Of a DNA stretch of 64,000 nucleotides, positions 46,749 to 56,125 are shown piece by piece. The stretch lies in the NCBI RefSeq assembly GCF_020544405.1, contig NZ_CP065410.1, forward strand, positions 2,852,001 through 2,916,000, in the 5' to 3' direction. The notes under the pieces were generated by a model. The model was not told where the DNA came from, did no database searches, and saw only the letters and a program-made list of their open reading frames with translations. Source of the stretch: Pseudomonas sp. IAC-BECa141 (GTDB lineage: Bacteria > Pseudomonadota > Gammaproteobacteria > Pseudomonadales > Pseudomonadaceae). Position 1 is the stretch's first letter. Every line of letters starts with the position of its first letter. The position numbers were made by a program, and so were the translations under genes.

Positions 46749-46901
46749 TGGGTGACTCCTTGCAGGTGAATGGACAGTGAACAATGGAGTGTGGCGTGTC
46801 TTGAAAAGTTGCAGCAATTTTCCATTCGGAGCAAAAACCTGCGTCAGAGGTTTCCGCCCAGCGTGTAAGATGTCGCCATTTCATGCAGCAGGTAATTCCC
46901 G

Positions 46902-47156
46902 ATGAGTTTCAATCTGGCCGATAAATCCCTCGCAGAGCGCGCTGCGCTGGAAGACGAGAAATCCCGACTGTTCGAACTCTGGCAGAACAATCTGGGCAAA
47001 GCCAAGGGCGAAGCCGCGCGGTTGTTCGGCGAGCGCTCCAAGCGCAAGGGCAAATGGGCTGAATTCGTGCGCGCAGAACTGGACGGCATGTCGCCGCCAG
47101 AGTTCGCCAACATGGTGCGCAGTGAAGTCAATCGCCTGATGGCGGCCAACAAGTAA
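46902..47156 (+). CDS. Conserved hypothetical protein, 84 aa
   Basis: This is a short soluble protein, MSFNLADKSLAERAALE..., strongly charged and helical (RSKRKGKWAEFVRAEL). It has a short Pro segment (MSPPEFA) and a Lys-rich C-terminus. No signal peptide or motif was recognised. It is convergent with the LysR gene, with only one base between their ends. Proteins of this type occur widely in Pseudomonas, but I could not place the family. Coding is supported by clean codon use and a plausible ribosome site. Confidence 0.72.
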   Translation: MSFNLADKSLAERAALEDEKSRLFELWQNNLGKAKGEAARLFGERSKRKGKWAEFVRAELDGMSPPEFANMVRSEVNRLMAANK

Positions 47157-48071
47157 TCACTCGGCCCCGAAACTGGTGGCAATCGCTTCACGTACCGTCA
47201 GCACCACCGGATCGATCTGGGTGCTGGTGCGCCAGCCCAGTTCGATCGGATAACGCGGCAACGCCAATGGGCAGGGCAGCAACGCCAGCCCGCTCAGCGA
47301 GGCAATGGCCTGCGCCGCGTGAGTGGGAATGGTCGCCACGGCATCGCTGCCCTTGAGCAGGTGCGGCAACGCCGCGAAGTGCGTGGTCGAGGCGCAGACC
47401 CGGCGACTGCGGCCCAGCGCCGCCAGCCCTTCATCGGTGATCCCGATAAAACCGCCCGACGACACCAGAAGATGCTCGCGGGTGACGAATTCCTCCAGAT
47501 CGATCTGCTGCTGGCCCGGCGTCAGACTTGCCGGATCCACCAGACACGCGTAACCCCCTTCGCCCAGCACCTGACGACTGAGCAGCCGCTCGGCAAACCC
47601 GCCGGCGGTGATCGCCAGATCGATGCTGCGCTCCATCAGCGCCCGGGCGACGATCTGGCTGTGGGTCTGGCGGAAGATCAGCCGCAGTTTCGGTGCGCGG
47701 CGGGCGATTTCCTCGATCAGACGGCGGCCGTAAGCGATTTCGAAATCGTCGGAGAGGCCCACGGTGACCGAGCGTCCGTCGTAGTGATTGGCGGTCGGAT
47801 CGACCATTGCCAGGCTTTGCCGGCATTTGTTCAGGGCATCGCTGACGACTGGTTTCAACTGATTGGCCTTAAGGGTTGGCGCCAGACCCCGGCCAGTGCG
47901 CACGAACAACTGATCGCCATACACCTCACGCAACCGCCGCAACGCTGCGCTGACCGCTGACTGGGTCACGCCCAGACGCAACGCTGCGCGGCTGGCGCTG
48001 GACTCTTCATGTAGCGCTTCGAAAACTTTCAGCAGATTGAGGTCGACGGTCACGATATTCATATGGTTCAT
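47157..48071 (-). CDS. LysR family transcriptional regulator
   Basis: This 304-aa LysR regulator has an N-terminal winged helix (VDLNLLKVFEALHEESSASR and LGVTQSAVSAALRRLREVYG). An effector-binding region of two Rossmann-like lobes follows. It lies divergently from the nitrilase gene with 84 bases between them, so it probably controls that gene and itself. Two possible starts exist (48071 and 48062) and the ribosome site is weak. A LysR-type operator could not be defined by eye. The inducer may be a nitrile or its product. Confidence 0.88.
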   Translation of the reverse strand: MNHMNIVTVDLNLLKVFEALHEESSASRAALRLGVTQSAVSAALRRLREVYGDQLFVRTGRGLAPTLKANQLKPVVSDALNKCRQSLAMVDPTANHYDGRSVTVGLSDDFEIAYGRRLIEEIARRAPKLRLIFRQTHSQIVARALMERSIDLAITAGGFAERLLSRQVLGEGGYACLVDPASLTPGQQQIDLEEFVTREHLLVSSGGFIGITDEGLAALGRSRRVCASTTHFAALPHLLKGSDAVATIPTHAAQAIASLSGLALLPCPLALPRYPIELGWRTSTQIDPVVLTVREAIATSFGAE

Positions 48072-48155
48072 ATCAATCAGCAGTGGATCGGTCTTTATTC
48101 ATGATCCCGTGGCGCTGGAGAATGAGCAACACCTGAACTTCACGGAGTGACCGCC

Positions 48156-49079
48156 ATGCCCAAATCAATCGTTGCCGCCCTGCAGATCGGCGCCTTGCCC
48201 GGTGGCAAGGCTGAAACCCTGGAACAGATCCTGAGCTGGGAAAGCGCAATCATCGAATCCGGCGCCGCGCTGGTGGTGATGCCCGAAGCGTTGCTTGGCG
48301 GTTACCCGAAAGGCGAGGGCTTCGGCACCCAGCTGGGTTATCGCTTGCCGGAAGGCCGCGAAGCCTTCGCCCGTTATTTCGCCAACGCCATTGATGTGCC
48401 GGGCGCGGAAACCGAAGCGCTGGCCGGGCTGTCGGCGCGCACCGGGGCCAACCTGGTGATCGGCGTGATCGAACGGGCCGGCAGCACCTTGCATTGCACT
48501 GCGCTGTATTTCGACCCGCAGGCCGGTCTGGTGGCCAAGCACCGCAAACTGATGCCGACCGGCACCGAACGGCTGATCTGGGGCAAGGGCGACGGTTCGA
48601 CGCTGCCGGTGCTCGATACACAGGTCGGCAAGCTCGGTGCGGTGATTTGCTGGGAAAACATGATGCCGCTGCTGCGCACGGCGATGTACGCCAAGGGCAT
48701 CGAGGTCTGGTGTGCGCCGACTGTAGACGAGCGCGAGATGTGGCAGGTCAGCATGCGCCACATTGCCCATGAAGGGCGCTGCTTTGTGGTCAGCGCTTGT
48801 CAGGTGCAGGCCTCGCCGAATGAACTGGGCGTAGAAATCGCCAACTGGCCGGGGGATCGACCGCTGATCGCCGGCGGCAGCGTGATCGTCGGGCCGATGG
48901 GCGACGTATTGGCCGGGCCGTTACGCGGCGAGGCCGGCTTGCTCACCGCCGAGATCGATACCGATGAACTGGTGCGGGCCCGCTATGACTACGACGTGGT
49001 CGGCCACTATGCACGACCGGATGTGTTCGAGCTGAGCGTGGATGAGCGCGCCAAACCCGGTGTTCGCTTCACCGCTTGA
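48156..49079 (+). CDS. Nitrilase-superfamily carbon-nitrogen hydrolase
   Basis: This 307-aa hydrolase has the family triad Glu44 (MPEALLGGY), Lys131 (KHRKLMPTG) and Cys165 (ICWENMMPL). The spacing and the [14 protein letters not shown] segment fit the nitrilase branch, which converts nitriles to acids, more than the amidase branches. The ATG at 48156 has GGAG upstream; the preceding in-frame GTG is less likely. It is divergent from a LysR gene. Its end overlaps the convergent GNAT gene by 11 bases. The natural substrate, possibly an indole or cyano compound, is unknown. Confidence 0.88.
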   Translation: MPKSIVAALQIGALPGGKAETLEQILSWESAIIESGAALVVMPEALLGGYPKGEGFGTQLGYRLPEGREAFARYFANAIDVPGAETEALAGLSARTGANLVIGVIERAGSTLHCTALYFDPQAGLVAKHRKLMPTGTERLIWGKGDGSTLPVLDTQVGKLGAVICWENMMPLLRTAMYAKGIEVWCAPTVDEREMWQVSMRHIAHEGRCFVVSACQVQASPNELGVEIANWPGDRPLIAGGSVIVGPMGDVLAGPLRGEAGLLTAEIDTDELVRARYDYDVVGHYARPDVFELSVDERAKPGVRFTA

Positions 49080-49623
49080 GGCGTTGCCGTTGCCACTCCT
49101 CACGGGTGATTTCCCAGATTTCCCGTGGGAAGCGGCCGCTGACGAAGTCATCCTCGTCGGTGCGGATCAAGCGCATGCCGGTACGCTCCGAGAGCTTGCG
49201 CGAACCAAGGTTCGGCGCGGCTTTCGGCACGCGCATCAACGGTTGATCGAGGGTTTCGAACCAGTAGCGGGTCACGGCTTCGCTGGCTTCGGTCATCAAA
49301 CCCTGGCCCTGCCAGGCCGGGGCGAGCCAGAACCCGCGATGGTTGTCCGGCTCGTCCATCAGGCTGATGTTGCCGATCAATTGCTCAGGTGCCGACTTGA
49401 GACGAAGCGTCCAGTGCCACTCTTTGCCCGCCGCAATGGCAGGCAGCGCAATGTCGCGCAGATAGGTGAGGGCGCCGTCGTCCGGATACGGCCAGGGCAC
49501 GAAGACGTTCAGATAACGCACCACTTCCCAATGGGGAAATTGTTGCTGGATGGCCTCGGCATCCGCCAGCTCAAGCGGGCGCAGAATCAGCCGTTCGGTA
49601 TACAGCGTGGGCGTATCTTGCAT
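49069..49623 (-). CDS. GNAT family N-acetyltransferase (RimJ/L-like)
   Basis: This 184-aa GNAT is of the RimJ/RimL type. [20 protein letters not shown] opens the fold, [20 protein letters not shown] is acetyl-CoA motif A, and [15 protein letters not shown] is motif B. Such enzymes acetylate N-terminal amines of ribosomal proteins or small amines or antibiotics. The start at 49623 (MQDTPTLYT) is the first ATG of the fold; the long upstream extension is unsupported. It converges on the nitrilase. The gene upstream is an LEA-type lipoprotein. Confidence 0.88.
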   Translation of the reverse strand: MQDTPTLYTERLILRPLELADAEAIQQQFPHWEVVRYLNVFVPWPYPDDGALTYLRDIALPAIAAGKEWHWTLRLKSAPEQLIGNISLMDEPDNHRGFWLAPAWQGQGLMTEASEAVTRYWFETLDQPLMRVPKAAPNLGSRKLSERTGMRLIRTDEDDFVSGRFPREIWEITREEWQRQRLKR

Positions 49624-49675
49624 AAACCAGCGACTTCCATGTTGTTGACGGTGAGCGCTGCAGGCTACCGCATCT

Positions 49676-50149
49676 TTACCAGGTTGCGGCACTGGCTCGC
49701 GGCAGGCTGAGTTTGCCGCTGTCGACAAAACGCATGGTGCCGAAAACGCCGCCCGCCAGTTTGCCGCGCAGCACGTAAGGCAGGTTGTCGAGGGATTGCG
49801 TCTGGCTCAGGCCCAGGGTCTGGCGCAATACCGAGAACGCCGAAATGCTCACCGGGACGCTGACAATGGTTTCGGAAAACCGTGGAATCGAACCGCTCTG
49901 ATCGCTCACACCCGACGCCAGGGAATGCCCGTTCACGTCAAGATCCAGCGCGATGCCGTTGTAGTCGATGGCGGTTTCATTGGGATTCTGCACCCGCAGC
50001 TTGATCGCGAAGCGCACTTCCAGATCCTGGCTCGGCAGCGGTTCGAGGCCGACCACGTTGATGTTCACCGGGTCGCGGTTGGGGAACAGCGCACAGGCGC
50101 TGAGGGAGAGCAGAAGCAGGGACAGGATGACGGCTTGGATACGGCGCAT
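49676..50149 (-). CDS. LEA14-like lipoprotein
   Basis: This 157-aa lipoprotein has a signal (VILSLLLLSLSAC, lipobox LSAC) and an immunoglobulin-like LEA14/WHy domain. The latter is seen in VRFAIKLRVQNPNETAIDYN and GIALDLDVNGHSLASG, with the conserved N-P-N turn. These domains are linked to stress or envelope stability; a partner is not known. ATG 50149 (MRRIQAVIL) has a fair ribosome site. The GNAT gene follows on the same strand after about 50 bases. Confidence 0.86.
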   Translation of the reverse strand: MRRIQAVILSLLLLSLSACALFPNRDPVNINVVGLEPLPSQDLEVRFAIKLRVQNPNETAIDYNGIALDLDVNGHSLASGVSDQSGSIPRFSETIVSVPVSISAFSVLRQTLGLSQTQSLDNLPYVLRGKLAGGVFGTMRFVDSGKLSLPRASAATW

Positions 50150-50165
50150 TGATGCTCTCTCATTG

Positions 50166-50202
50166 AAAAAGGGCTGAACCGCTGCCGGTATCAGCCCTTT
50201 TT
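50166..50202 (-). terminator. Intrinsic terminator of the xanthine permease gene
   Basis: On the minus strand AAAAAGGGCTGA pairs with TCAGCCCTTTTT around a GC-rich loop, ending in a T-run. It lies just past the permease stop. Confidence 0.85.
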
Positions 50203-50218
50203 CATCGAGCGGACAAGG

Positions 50219-51685
50219 TCAACGGTTCAAGTGTGCGACAGCGGCCTTTGATGCGGGTTCAGCTTTGGCCGGCAGGTCGGGGTTTTCCATGACCTGAAGG
50301 ATAGAGGCTTCCGGGTCGAAGTCATCTTCTTCCAGTTCGATGAATTCTTCCGGCAGGAAGATGTTCAGCACGATCGCACACAGCGCGCCAACGGTGATCG
50401 GCGATTCGAAGATGTTGCGCAGCGCCTGCGGCAGTTCACGCAGCACTTCCGGCACGGCGGCAATGCCAAGGCCCATGCCGACGGAAATTGCCACGATCAG
50501 CATGTTGCGCCGATGCAGGCCGGCTTCGGCGAGGATCTTGATCCCGGCCACGGCCACGGTGCCGAACATCACCAGTTCGGCGCCGCCGAGCACCGGTTTC
50601 GGCATCAGTTGCAGCACCGCGCCGATCATCGGGAACAGCCCCAGCACCACCAACAGCCCGGCGATGAAGAACGCCACGTAACGGCTGGCAACGCCGGTGA
50701 GCTGAATCACCCCGTTGTTCTGGGCGAAGGTCACCATCGGCATGCTGTTGAACACCGCGGCCATGGCCGAGTTGAGGCCGTCGGCCAGCAGCCCGGACTT
50801 GATCCGGCGGATGTACAGCGGGCCTTTGACCGGTTGCCGGGAAATCATCGAGTTGGCAGTCAGGTCACCGGCGGCTTCCAGCGGCGACACCAGGAAAATC
50901 ACCGCCACCGGCACGAACGCCACCCAGTCGAAGTTGAAACCGTACTTGAACGGCACCGGCACGCTGACCACTGGTACTTCCGGCAGGTTGGCAAAATCCA
51001 CGGCGCCCATCAGCCACGCCACCACGTAGCCGAGGGTCAGACCGATGACGATCGCACCCAGGCGCAGGAATGGCACGTCGACCCTGTTCAACACCACGAT
51101 GGTGGCAAGTACCAGCGCCGCCAGGAACACATGGCTGCCCGCGCCCAGATCCGCCGCGCCGAAGCCGCCGGCAATGTCGGTCATTGCCACTTTGATCAGC
51201 GACAGGCCCATCAGGGTGATGATGGTGCCGGTCACCACGGGGGTGATCAGCATGCGCAGCTTGCCGATGAACTGGCTCAGCACCACTTCGATGAAGGCAG
51301 CGAAGAAGCACACGCCGAAGATCGTCGAGAGGATCTCATCGGTGCCGCCGCCCCGGGCCTTGACCATGAAACCGGCGCTGAGAATCACGCTGATAAAGGA
51401 AAAACTCGTGCCTTGCAGGCACAACAGCCCCGAACCGACCGGGCCGAAGCGTTTGGCCTGAACGAAGGTGCCGAGGCCCGAGACGAATAGCGCCATGCTG
51501 ATCAGGTATGGAATTTCGCTTTGCAGGCCGAGGGCGCCGCCCATGATCAGGGTCGGGGTGATGATGCCGACGAAGCTGGCCAGCACATGTTGCAGGGCGG
51601 CAAACACCGTTGCGGTGAAGTGCGGACGGTCGTTGAGGCCGTAGATCAGATCGTTGTTGCGCGGGACTTTTTCAGAGACGGTCAT
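50219..51685 (-). CDS. NCS2 family xanthine/purine permease
   Basis: This 488-aa proton symporter belongs to the nucleobase-ascorbate (NCS2) family, with about fourteen hydrophobic segments. The signature FAQNNGVIQLTGVASRYV (near 335-352) is of the xanthine type. The early QHVLASFVGIITPTLIMGG segment and the helix-8 EAAGDLTAN site carry the expected Glu and Asp. The charged C-terminus (EELEEDD-like) is cytosolic. ATG 51685 (MTVSEKVPR) is preferred over a longer start without a ribosome site. It has its own terminator, and a dispersed repeat lies upstream. Confidence 0.9.
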   Translation of the reverse strand: MTVSEKVPRNNDLIYGLNDRPHFTATVFAALQHVLASFVGIITPTLIMGGALGLQSEIPYLISMALFVSGLGTFVQAKRFGPVGSGLLCLQGTSFSFISVILSAGFMVKARGGGTDEILSTIFGVCFFAAFIEVVLSQFIGKLRMLITPVVTGTIITLMGLSLIKVAMTDIAGGFGAADLGAGSHVFLAALVLATIVVLNRVDVPFLRLGAIVIGLTLGYVVAWLMGAVDFANLPEVPVVSVPVPFKYGFNFDWVAFVPVAVIFLVSPLEAAGDLTANSMISRQPVKGPLYIRRIKSGLLADGLNSAMAAVFNSMPMVTFAQNNGVIQLTGVASRYVAFFIAGLLVVLGLFPMIGAVLQLMPKPVLGGAELVMFGTVAVAGIKILAEAGLHRRNMLIVAISVGMGLGIAAVPEVLRELPQALRNIFESPITVGALCAIVLNIFLPEEFIELEEDDFDPEASILQVMENPDLPAKAEPASKAAVAHLNR

Positions 51686-51765
51686 GGTGGTTTGCGTGCC
51701 GCAATGCGGGGCCGGGTCGGAAAATGGGTGCGCAGGATGCCGCAAGCGAGGGGCGAGGGCAACGC

Positions 51766-51818
51766 ATGATCGTTCCCACGCTCTGCGTGGGAATGCAGCC
51801 GGAGACGCTCAGCGTTCC
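51766..51818. repeat. Dispersed palindromic intergenic repeat
   Basis: The sequence ATGATCGTTCCCACGCTCTG continues with CGTGGGAATGCAGCCGGAGA and CGCTCAGCGTTCC. TTCCCACG pairs with CGTGGGAA, and a second, imperfect palindrome follows. I recognise it as a repeat found many times in P. fluorescens-group genomes. It lies between the permease and LysR genes and could act as a terminator or mRNA stabiliser, but more likely is just a REP-like element. Only one copy was seen in this window. Confidence 0.6.
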
Positions 51819-51827
51819 AAAAAATGA

Positions 51828-52727
51828 TCAGGTTCGACCAAAGGCTGACAGCAGGTCTTCTTCAAAAGCCTTCTGCGCATCTCCCGGCACCTGCGCCCGA
51901 TGCCGGGCCAGATGGAACGCCACGTCAAAGCTCAACTCGCCTTCGCGCACCGGGCGCAACAGGCCTTTGTCCTGCCATTGGCGGGCGTAATGGTTCGGCA
52001 GATAACCGACGTGTTTGCCGGACAAAATGAAGGCGAGGGTGCCTTCGACCTGTTCCGAACGCGCCGAACAGACCTTGCCCTGAAACGGCTCGTCACTGCG
52101 CAGAAACCGGTAGGGGTGATCGACCCGGTCGCAGGCCTGCAAAACCGCGTCATCGGGCGCCTCGTCGGTAAACAGCGGATGGCCGGGCGCGCAATACAAA
52201 TGCTGGGTTTCGCTGAATAGCTCGCGGTAGTCGAACGCGCTCTGCACCTGGGAGAAGTAACCGATGGCTAGGTCCAGCCGCTGTTGCAGCAACAGACGCT
52301 CCATTTCGCCGGGCATGGCGCTGATCAGCTCGATGCGCACCGATTCGTCCCGCTCGCGAAAGCGCCGGATCGCCTCGGCCACCCGTTGCAGCACCGAGTG
52401 GTCGACCGCCTCCGAGAGGCCCAGCCGCACTTCACCGATCAGGCGCCCGGCGACGCCGTTGGATTGATGACGGAAGGTTTCTATCGAGTCGAACAGGCTG
52501 CGAGCGGCAATCAGCAGTTGCTCGCCTTTGGGAGTGAGGCTGAAACCGCCCTTGCCCCGGTTGCACACCCGATAGCCAAGGCGCGTCTCTAGTTTGGCCA
52601 TTTGCTGGCTGATGCTCGACTGGCTCAGGCCCAGCTCACCCTGCGCGGCGCTGAAACCGTTGGATTCGACCACTCCGAGAAACAGCCGCAGAAGCTGAAG
52701 ATCGACATCGTGGAGCTGGCCGAGCAT
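51828..52727 (-). CDS. LysR family transcriptional regulator
   Basis: This 299-aa LysR protein starts MLGQLHDVDLQLLRLFLGVV. The winged helix is in AAQGELGLSQSSISQQMAKLE, and the usual substrate-binding region follows. The ATG at 52727 has AGGAG close upstream, while a much longer frame reaching 52979 overlaps the divergent gene and is rejected. It lies divergent to a polyamine-type binding protein and agmatinase (99 bases apart), so it probably regulates them with an amine or guanidino compound as effector; this is inference from position. Confidence 0.9.
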   Translation of the reverse strand: MLGQLHDVDLQLLRLFLGVVESNGFSAAQGELGLSQSSISQQMAKLETRLGYRVCNRGKGGFSLTPKGEQLLIAARSLFDSIETFRHQSNGVAGRLIGEVRLGLSEAVDHSVLQRVAEAIRRFRERDESVRIELISAMPGEMERLLLQQRLDLAIGYFSQVQSAFDYRELFSETQHLYCAPGHPLFTDEAPDDAVLQACDRVDHPYRFLRSDEPFQGKVCSARSEQVEGTLAFILSGKHVGYLPNHYARQWQDKGLLRPVREGELSFDVAFHLARHRAQVPGDAQKAFEEDLLSAFGRT

Positions 52728-52826
52728 CACATTACTCCTGGATAAAGTCAGGTTAACAAACTTGATATTTCTCGAATGTATCCGACGGCGCATCCTGCCA
52801 CCACTTCCTTCGGTCAGGTGTTCGTC

Positions 52827-53918
52827 ATGGCTCCCGTCTTCAAGCTGTGTTTGCCCGCTTTGTTGCTTACCGTCTCCATCGCTGTCCAGGCGGAAGAAAA
52901 AACGCTCAATCTTTACAGTTGGGCCGATTACGTGGCGCCGGAAACCCTGCAGCGCTTCGAAAAGGAAACCGGCATTCACGTGCGCTACGACACTTTCGAT
53001 ACCTCAGAGGTGCTCGAGACCAAACTACTGACCGGCGGCAGCGGTTATGACGTGGTGGTGCCTTCGTCCAGTGTGCTGGCCCGTGGATTGGCGGCGGGTG
53101 CGCTCAAGGAAATCCCCCACGAAGGACTCAAGGGTTACGCCAATCTCGATCCGGATCTGTTGGAAAAACTGGCGGCGGTCGATCCCGGCAACCGCTACGG
53201 CGTGCCTTACACCTGGGGCACGTTGGGGCTGGGCATGAACGTCGAGGCGGTCAAACAGCGGCTGCCGGACGCGCCGCTCAACAGCCTTGATCTGCTGTTC
53301 AAACCCGAATACGCCAGCAAACTCAAGGATTGCGGGATCGCGATTCTCGACTCGCCGCAGGAGGTGATCGGCCTCGCGCTGCACTACCTCGGTAAAGATC
53401 CCTACAGCACCGACAAGACCGATCTGGCCGCCGCCGAAGCCTTGTTGCAGAAGTTGCAGCCTTCTGTTCTGTACGTCGCCACTGGCCGGCAGATCAACGA
53501 TCTGGCCAACGGTAGCGTCTGCCTGGCGCTGACCTACAACGGTGACGCGAGCATGGCCGCCGATCAGGCCCGCAAGGCCAACAAGCCGTTTGAGGTGGCT
53601 TACCGGATTCCCAGGGAAGGCACGCTGGTGTGGCAGGACAACCTCGCGATCCCCAAAGACGCGCCGCACCCCGAAGCTGCGCGCACCTTCATCGAGTTCA
53701 TGTTGCGCCCCGAATCCGTGGCGGCGCTGACCAATACGCTGTTCTTCGCCACCGCCAACCAGGCCGCCACGCCGTTGGTGGATGAAGCGGTGCGCAACGA
53801 TCCGGACATTTACCCGAAACCCGAAGTGCGCGAGCGGCTGTACGCCGATCGCAGCATGAGCCTCAAGGACATGCGCCAGCGCACACGGCTGTGGACCACT
53901 TTCCGCAGCCGCCAATAA
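52827..53918 (+). CDS. Polyamine ABC transporter substrate-binding protein (PotF/SpuD-like)
   Basis: This 363-aa periplasmic binding protein has a signal peptide (VFKLCLPALLLTVSIAVQA). The mature start EEKTLNLYSWADYVAPETL is the usual opening of the PotD/PotF group. YDTFDTSEVLETKLLTGGSG and YDVVVPSSSVL form lobe 1, and the hinge and lobe 2 contain WGTLGLGMN and PREGTLVWQDN. Family members bind putrescine, spermidine or related amines. No permease or ATPase gene is nearby, so it must use components elsewhere or act in sensing. A start at 52776 is possible but the 52827 start gives a cleaner signal. Confidence 0.9.
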   Translation: MAPVFKLCLPALLLTVSIAVQAEEKTLNLYSWADYVAPETLQRFEKETGIHVRYDTFDTSEVLETKLLTGGSGYDVVVPSSSVLARGLAAGALKEIPHEGLKGYANLDPDLLEKLAAVDPGNRYGVPYTWGTLGLGMNVEAVKQRLPDAPLNSLDLLFKPEYASKLKDCGIAILDSPQEVIGLALHYLGKDPYSTDKTDLAAAEALLQKLQPSVLYVATGRQINDLANGSVCLALTYNGDASMAADQARKANKPFEVAYRIPREGTLVWQDNLAIPKDAPHPEAARTFIEFMLRPESVAALTNTLFFATANQAATPLVDEAVRNDPDIYPKPEVRERLYADRSMSLKDMRQRTRLWTTFRSRQ

Positions 53919-53946
53919 CACCGTTCATAAAAACAGGAGCACACCG

Positions 53947-54906
53947 ATGGACGTGCCAATGCAAAACGATCAGGCCCTGACCCGTGACAGCCTTTTCGGC
54001 ACCGCAGCCGAAAGCACCTACGCCGGTATCACCAGTTTCATGCGCCGGCGCTACAGCCGCGACCTGCGCGGCGTGGACGTGGCGGTCAGCGGTGTGCCGT
54101 TCGACACCGCCACCAGCAATCGCCCCGGCGCACGGTTCGGGCCGCGCGGGATTCGTGCAGCGTCCACCGGGATTGCCTGGGAACGGCACTGGCCATGGGC
54201 GTTCGACCCGTTCGATCATCTGGCGGTGATCGATTACGGCGATTGCGACTTCGATTACGGCTCGCCGCACACCATCCCGGAAAGCATTGAAGCCCACGCC
54301 GAACACATTCTGAGCTCCGGCAGCGCCATGCTCACCTTTGGCGGCGATCACTTCATCAGCTATCCGCTGCTCAAGGCCCACGCGCGCAAGCACGGCGCGC
54401 TGTCGCTGATCCACTTCGATGCCCACAGCGACACCTGGCCTGACGAGGGCGGCAAACGGGTCGATCACGGCACCATGTTCTGGCACGCAGCGCGGGAAGG
54501 GCTGGTGGATCCGGCGCGTTCGGTGCAGATCGGTTTGCGTACCACCAACGACGATCATCAGGGCTTTCAGGTGCTGGACGCGCGGCAGGTGCATCGTCGG
54601 GGCTGCGAGGCGATTGTCGAGGCCATTCGCGCGCGGGTCGGAGATAACCCGGTGTACCTGACGTTCGACATCGATTGCCTGGATCCGGCCTTTGCGCCGG
54701 GCACCGGTACGCCGGTCTGCGGCGGCCTGAGCACGGTGCAGGCGCTGGAGATTCTGGGCGGCCTGCGCGGGATCAATCTGGTGGGCATGGACGTGGTGGA
54801 AGTGGCCCCGGCCTATGATCATGCGGACGTGACGTCGCTGGCGGCGGCAACCCTGGCCATGGAGATGCTTTGCCTGTACGCGGCCAGGCACAAAGTCGAC
54901 GCGTGA
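53947..54906 (+). CDS. speB: Agmatinase/ureohydrolase
   Basis: This 319-aa ureohydrolase of the arginase family has two Mn ions bound by conserved motifs. Visible are FGGDHFISYP (131-140), HFDAHSDTW (155-163) and FDIDCLDPAF (239-248), with an early GPRGIRAAS. Agmatinase splits agmatine to putrescine and urea, though guanidinobutyrase is closely similar, so specificity is uncertain. It lies 28 bases after a polyamine-binding protein and is probably co-transcribed; the LysR gene is divergent. This suggests uptake and catabolism of a guanidino amine. Confidence 0.87.
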   Translation: MDVPMQNDQALTRDSLFGTAAESTYAGITSFMRRRYSRDLRGVDVAVSGVPFDTATSNRPGARFGPRGIRAASTGIAWERHWPWAFDPFDHLAVIDYGDCDFDYGSPHTIPESIEAHAEHILSSGSAMLTFGGDHFISYPLLKAHARKHGALSLIHFDAHSDTWPDEGGKRVDHGTMFWHAAREGLVDPARSVQIGLRTTNDDHQGFQVLDARQVHRRGCEAIVEAIRARVGDNPVYLTFDIDCLDPAFAPGTGTPVCGGLSTVQALEILGGLRGINLVGMDVVEVAPAYDHADVTSLAAATLAMEMLCLYAARHKVDA

Positions 54907-54994
54907 TCCCCTTTGAGCCTGGTGAAAGCTCCTGACAATTTCTGACACCAGGCTCTGCTAAGCTCCGGCAAATTTTTGCCCGGAGCCTCACACC

Positions 54995-55711
54995 GTGTCG
55001 CGAACCACTCGATTGTTGACCCTGCTGCAAGTGCTGCGCGGCAAGAAACGTCCGGTGACCGCCGCGACGCTGGCGTCCGAGCTGGAAATCTCTGAACGCA
55101 CCCTCTATCGCGACATCGCCGAACTGACCGCACTGGGTGCGCCGATCCACGGCGAGGCGGGCATCGGTTACGTGTTGCGCAGCGGTCTGTTTCTGCCACC
55201 GCTGATGCTCAACGCCGACGAGACCGAAGCCATCGTGCTGGGCCTGCGTTATGTCGATCAGCGTGGTGACGAGGTACTGAGCAAGGCAGCGGCGGATGCA
55301 CTGGCGAAAATCGCGGCAGTGCTGGACCCGCAGGCTCAGGAAGCGCTGCGCAATCCGACCGTCATGCCCGGGCCACCGGGTTACGGTTTTCCGCAAAACG
55401 CAGTGCCCTTGAACGTTTTCCGCCACGCGATTCGCGATCAGGCCAAGTTGCACATCGATTACGCCGATGCGCAGCAGGTCCAGAGCCAGCGCTTGATCTG
55501 GCCGCTGGCGCTGGGCTTTCTCAACGAGGTGCGAATCATCGTCGCGTGGTGTGAGTTGCGCGGCGCCTATCGCACCTTTCGCACCGACCGGATCGCCGCC
55601 GCCAGCTTGCAGGGCGAGCGCTATCCGGGGCGTCGCAGCGACCTGTTGCGCACCTGGCAGCGGCAGATGCAACTGGACGAAAACGGCCGTTTCACTCCTG
55701 ACAAGAATTGA
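54995..55711 (+). CDS. YafY-type transcriptional regulator (HTH_11 + WYL)
   Basis: This 238-aa regulator has an N-terminal DeoR-like helix-turn-helix (MSRTTRLLTLLQVLRGKKR, then VTAATLASELEISERTLYRDI). The WYL-type C-terminal domain is seen in LNVFRHAIRDQAKLHIDYAD and the RTFRTDRIAAASLQG region. WYL domains sense small molecules or nucleic acid. The start is GTG 54995, with CGGAG upstream. The next gene begins 50 bases downstream on the same strand; this regulator may control that small NTF2-like gene. Targets are unknown. Confidence 0.85.
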   Translation: MSRTTRLLTLLQVLRGKKRPVTAATLASELEISERTLYRDIAELTALGAPIHGEAGIGYVLRSGLFLPPLMLNADETEAIVLGLRYVDQRGDEVLSKAAADALAKIAAVLDPQAQEALRNPTVMPGPPGYGFPQNAVPLNVFRHAIRDQAKLHIDYADAQQVQSQRLIWPLALGFLNEVRIIVAWCELRGAYRTFRTDRIAAASLQGERYPGRRSDLLRTWQRQMQLDENGRFTPDKN

Positions 55712-55761
55712 CGCAGGGCTGTTCTAGGATGGCGACAGAACCCGAAAAAGGAGCTGTAATC

Positions 55762-56103
55762 ATGTTCCATCCCACCTCGATACTCGCCCCGGCCATCGTT
55801 GAATACATCAACGCCGCCAATGCTCGCGATACGTCCCGGGTCGGCAGTTTTTTTGCCGAGGATGCCCATGTGTTCGACGAAGGCCATCATCAGGTCGGCC
55901 CGCAGGCCATTGCCGACTGGATGCAAGACACCGCCCGGCGCTATCAGCCACGGGTCGAAGTGCTCGGTGTGCAGCAGCGCACCGGCAAAGTGCTGGTGCA
56001 AGGGCTGATTTCCGGGACCTTTCCCGGCAGCCCGCTGGAGCTGCGCTACACCTTTCGCCTGAACGAGCAGGGCAAAATCGCACGGCTGGATATTTCCGCG
56101 TAG
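55762..56103 (+). CDS. NTF2/SnoaL-like protein
   Basis: This 113-aa single-domain cone-fold protein belongs to the nuclear transport factor 2/SnoaL-like superfamily. It contains IVEYINAANARDTSRVGSFF, AEDAHVFDEG and IADWMQDTARRY, and ends with RYTFRLNEQGKIARLDIS, the characteristic strands. Members bind small substrates or act as isomerases. ATG 55762 (MFHPTSIL) has AAGGAG nine bases upstream, while a longer frame from 55708 does not. It lies directly after the YafY-type regulator. Confidence 0.83.
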   Translation: MFHPTSILAPAIVEYINAANARDTSRVGSFFAEDAHVFDEGHHQVGPQAIADWMQDTARRYQPRVEVLGVQQRTGKVLVQGLISGTFPGSPLELRYTFRLNEQGKIARLDISA

Positions 56104-56125
56104 CCATCGTGGCATACTGCCGCGC

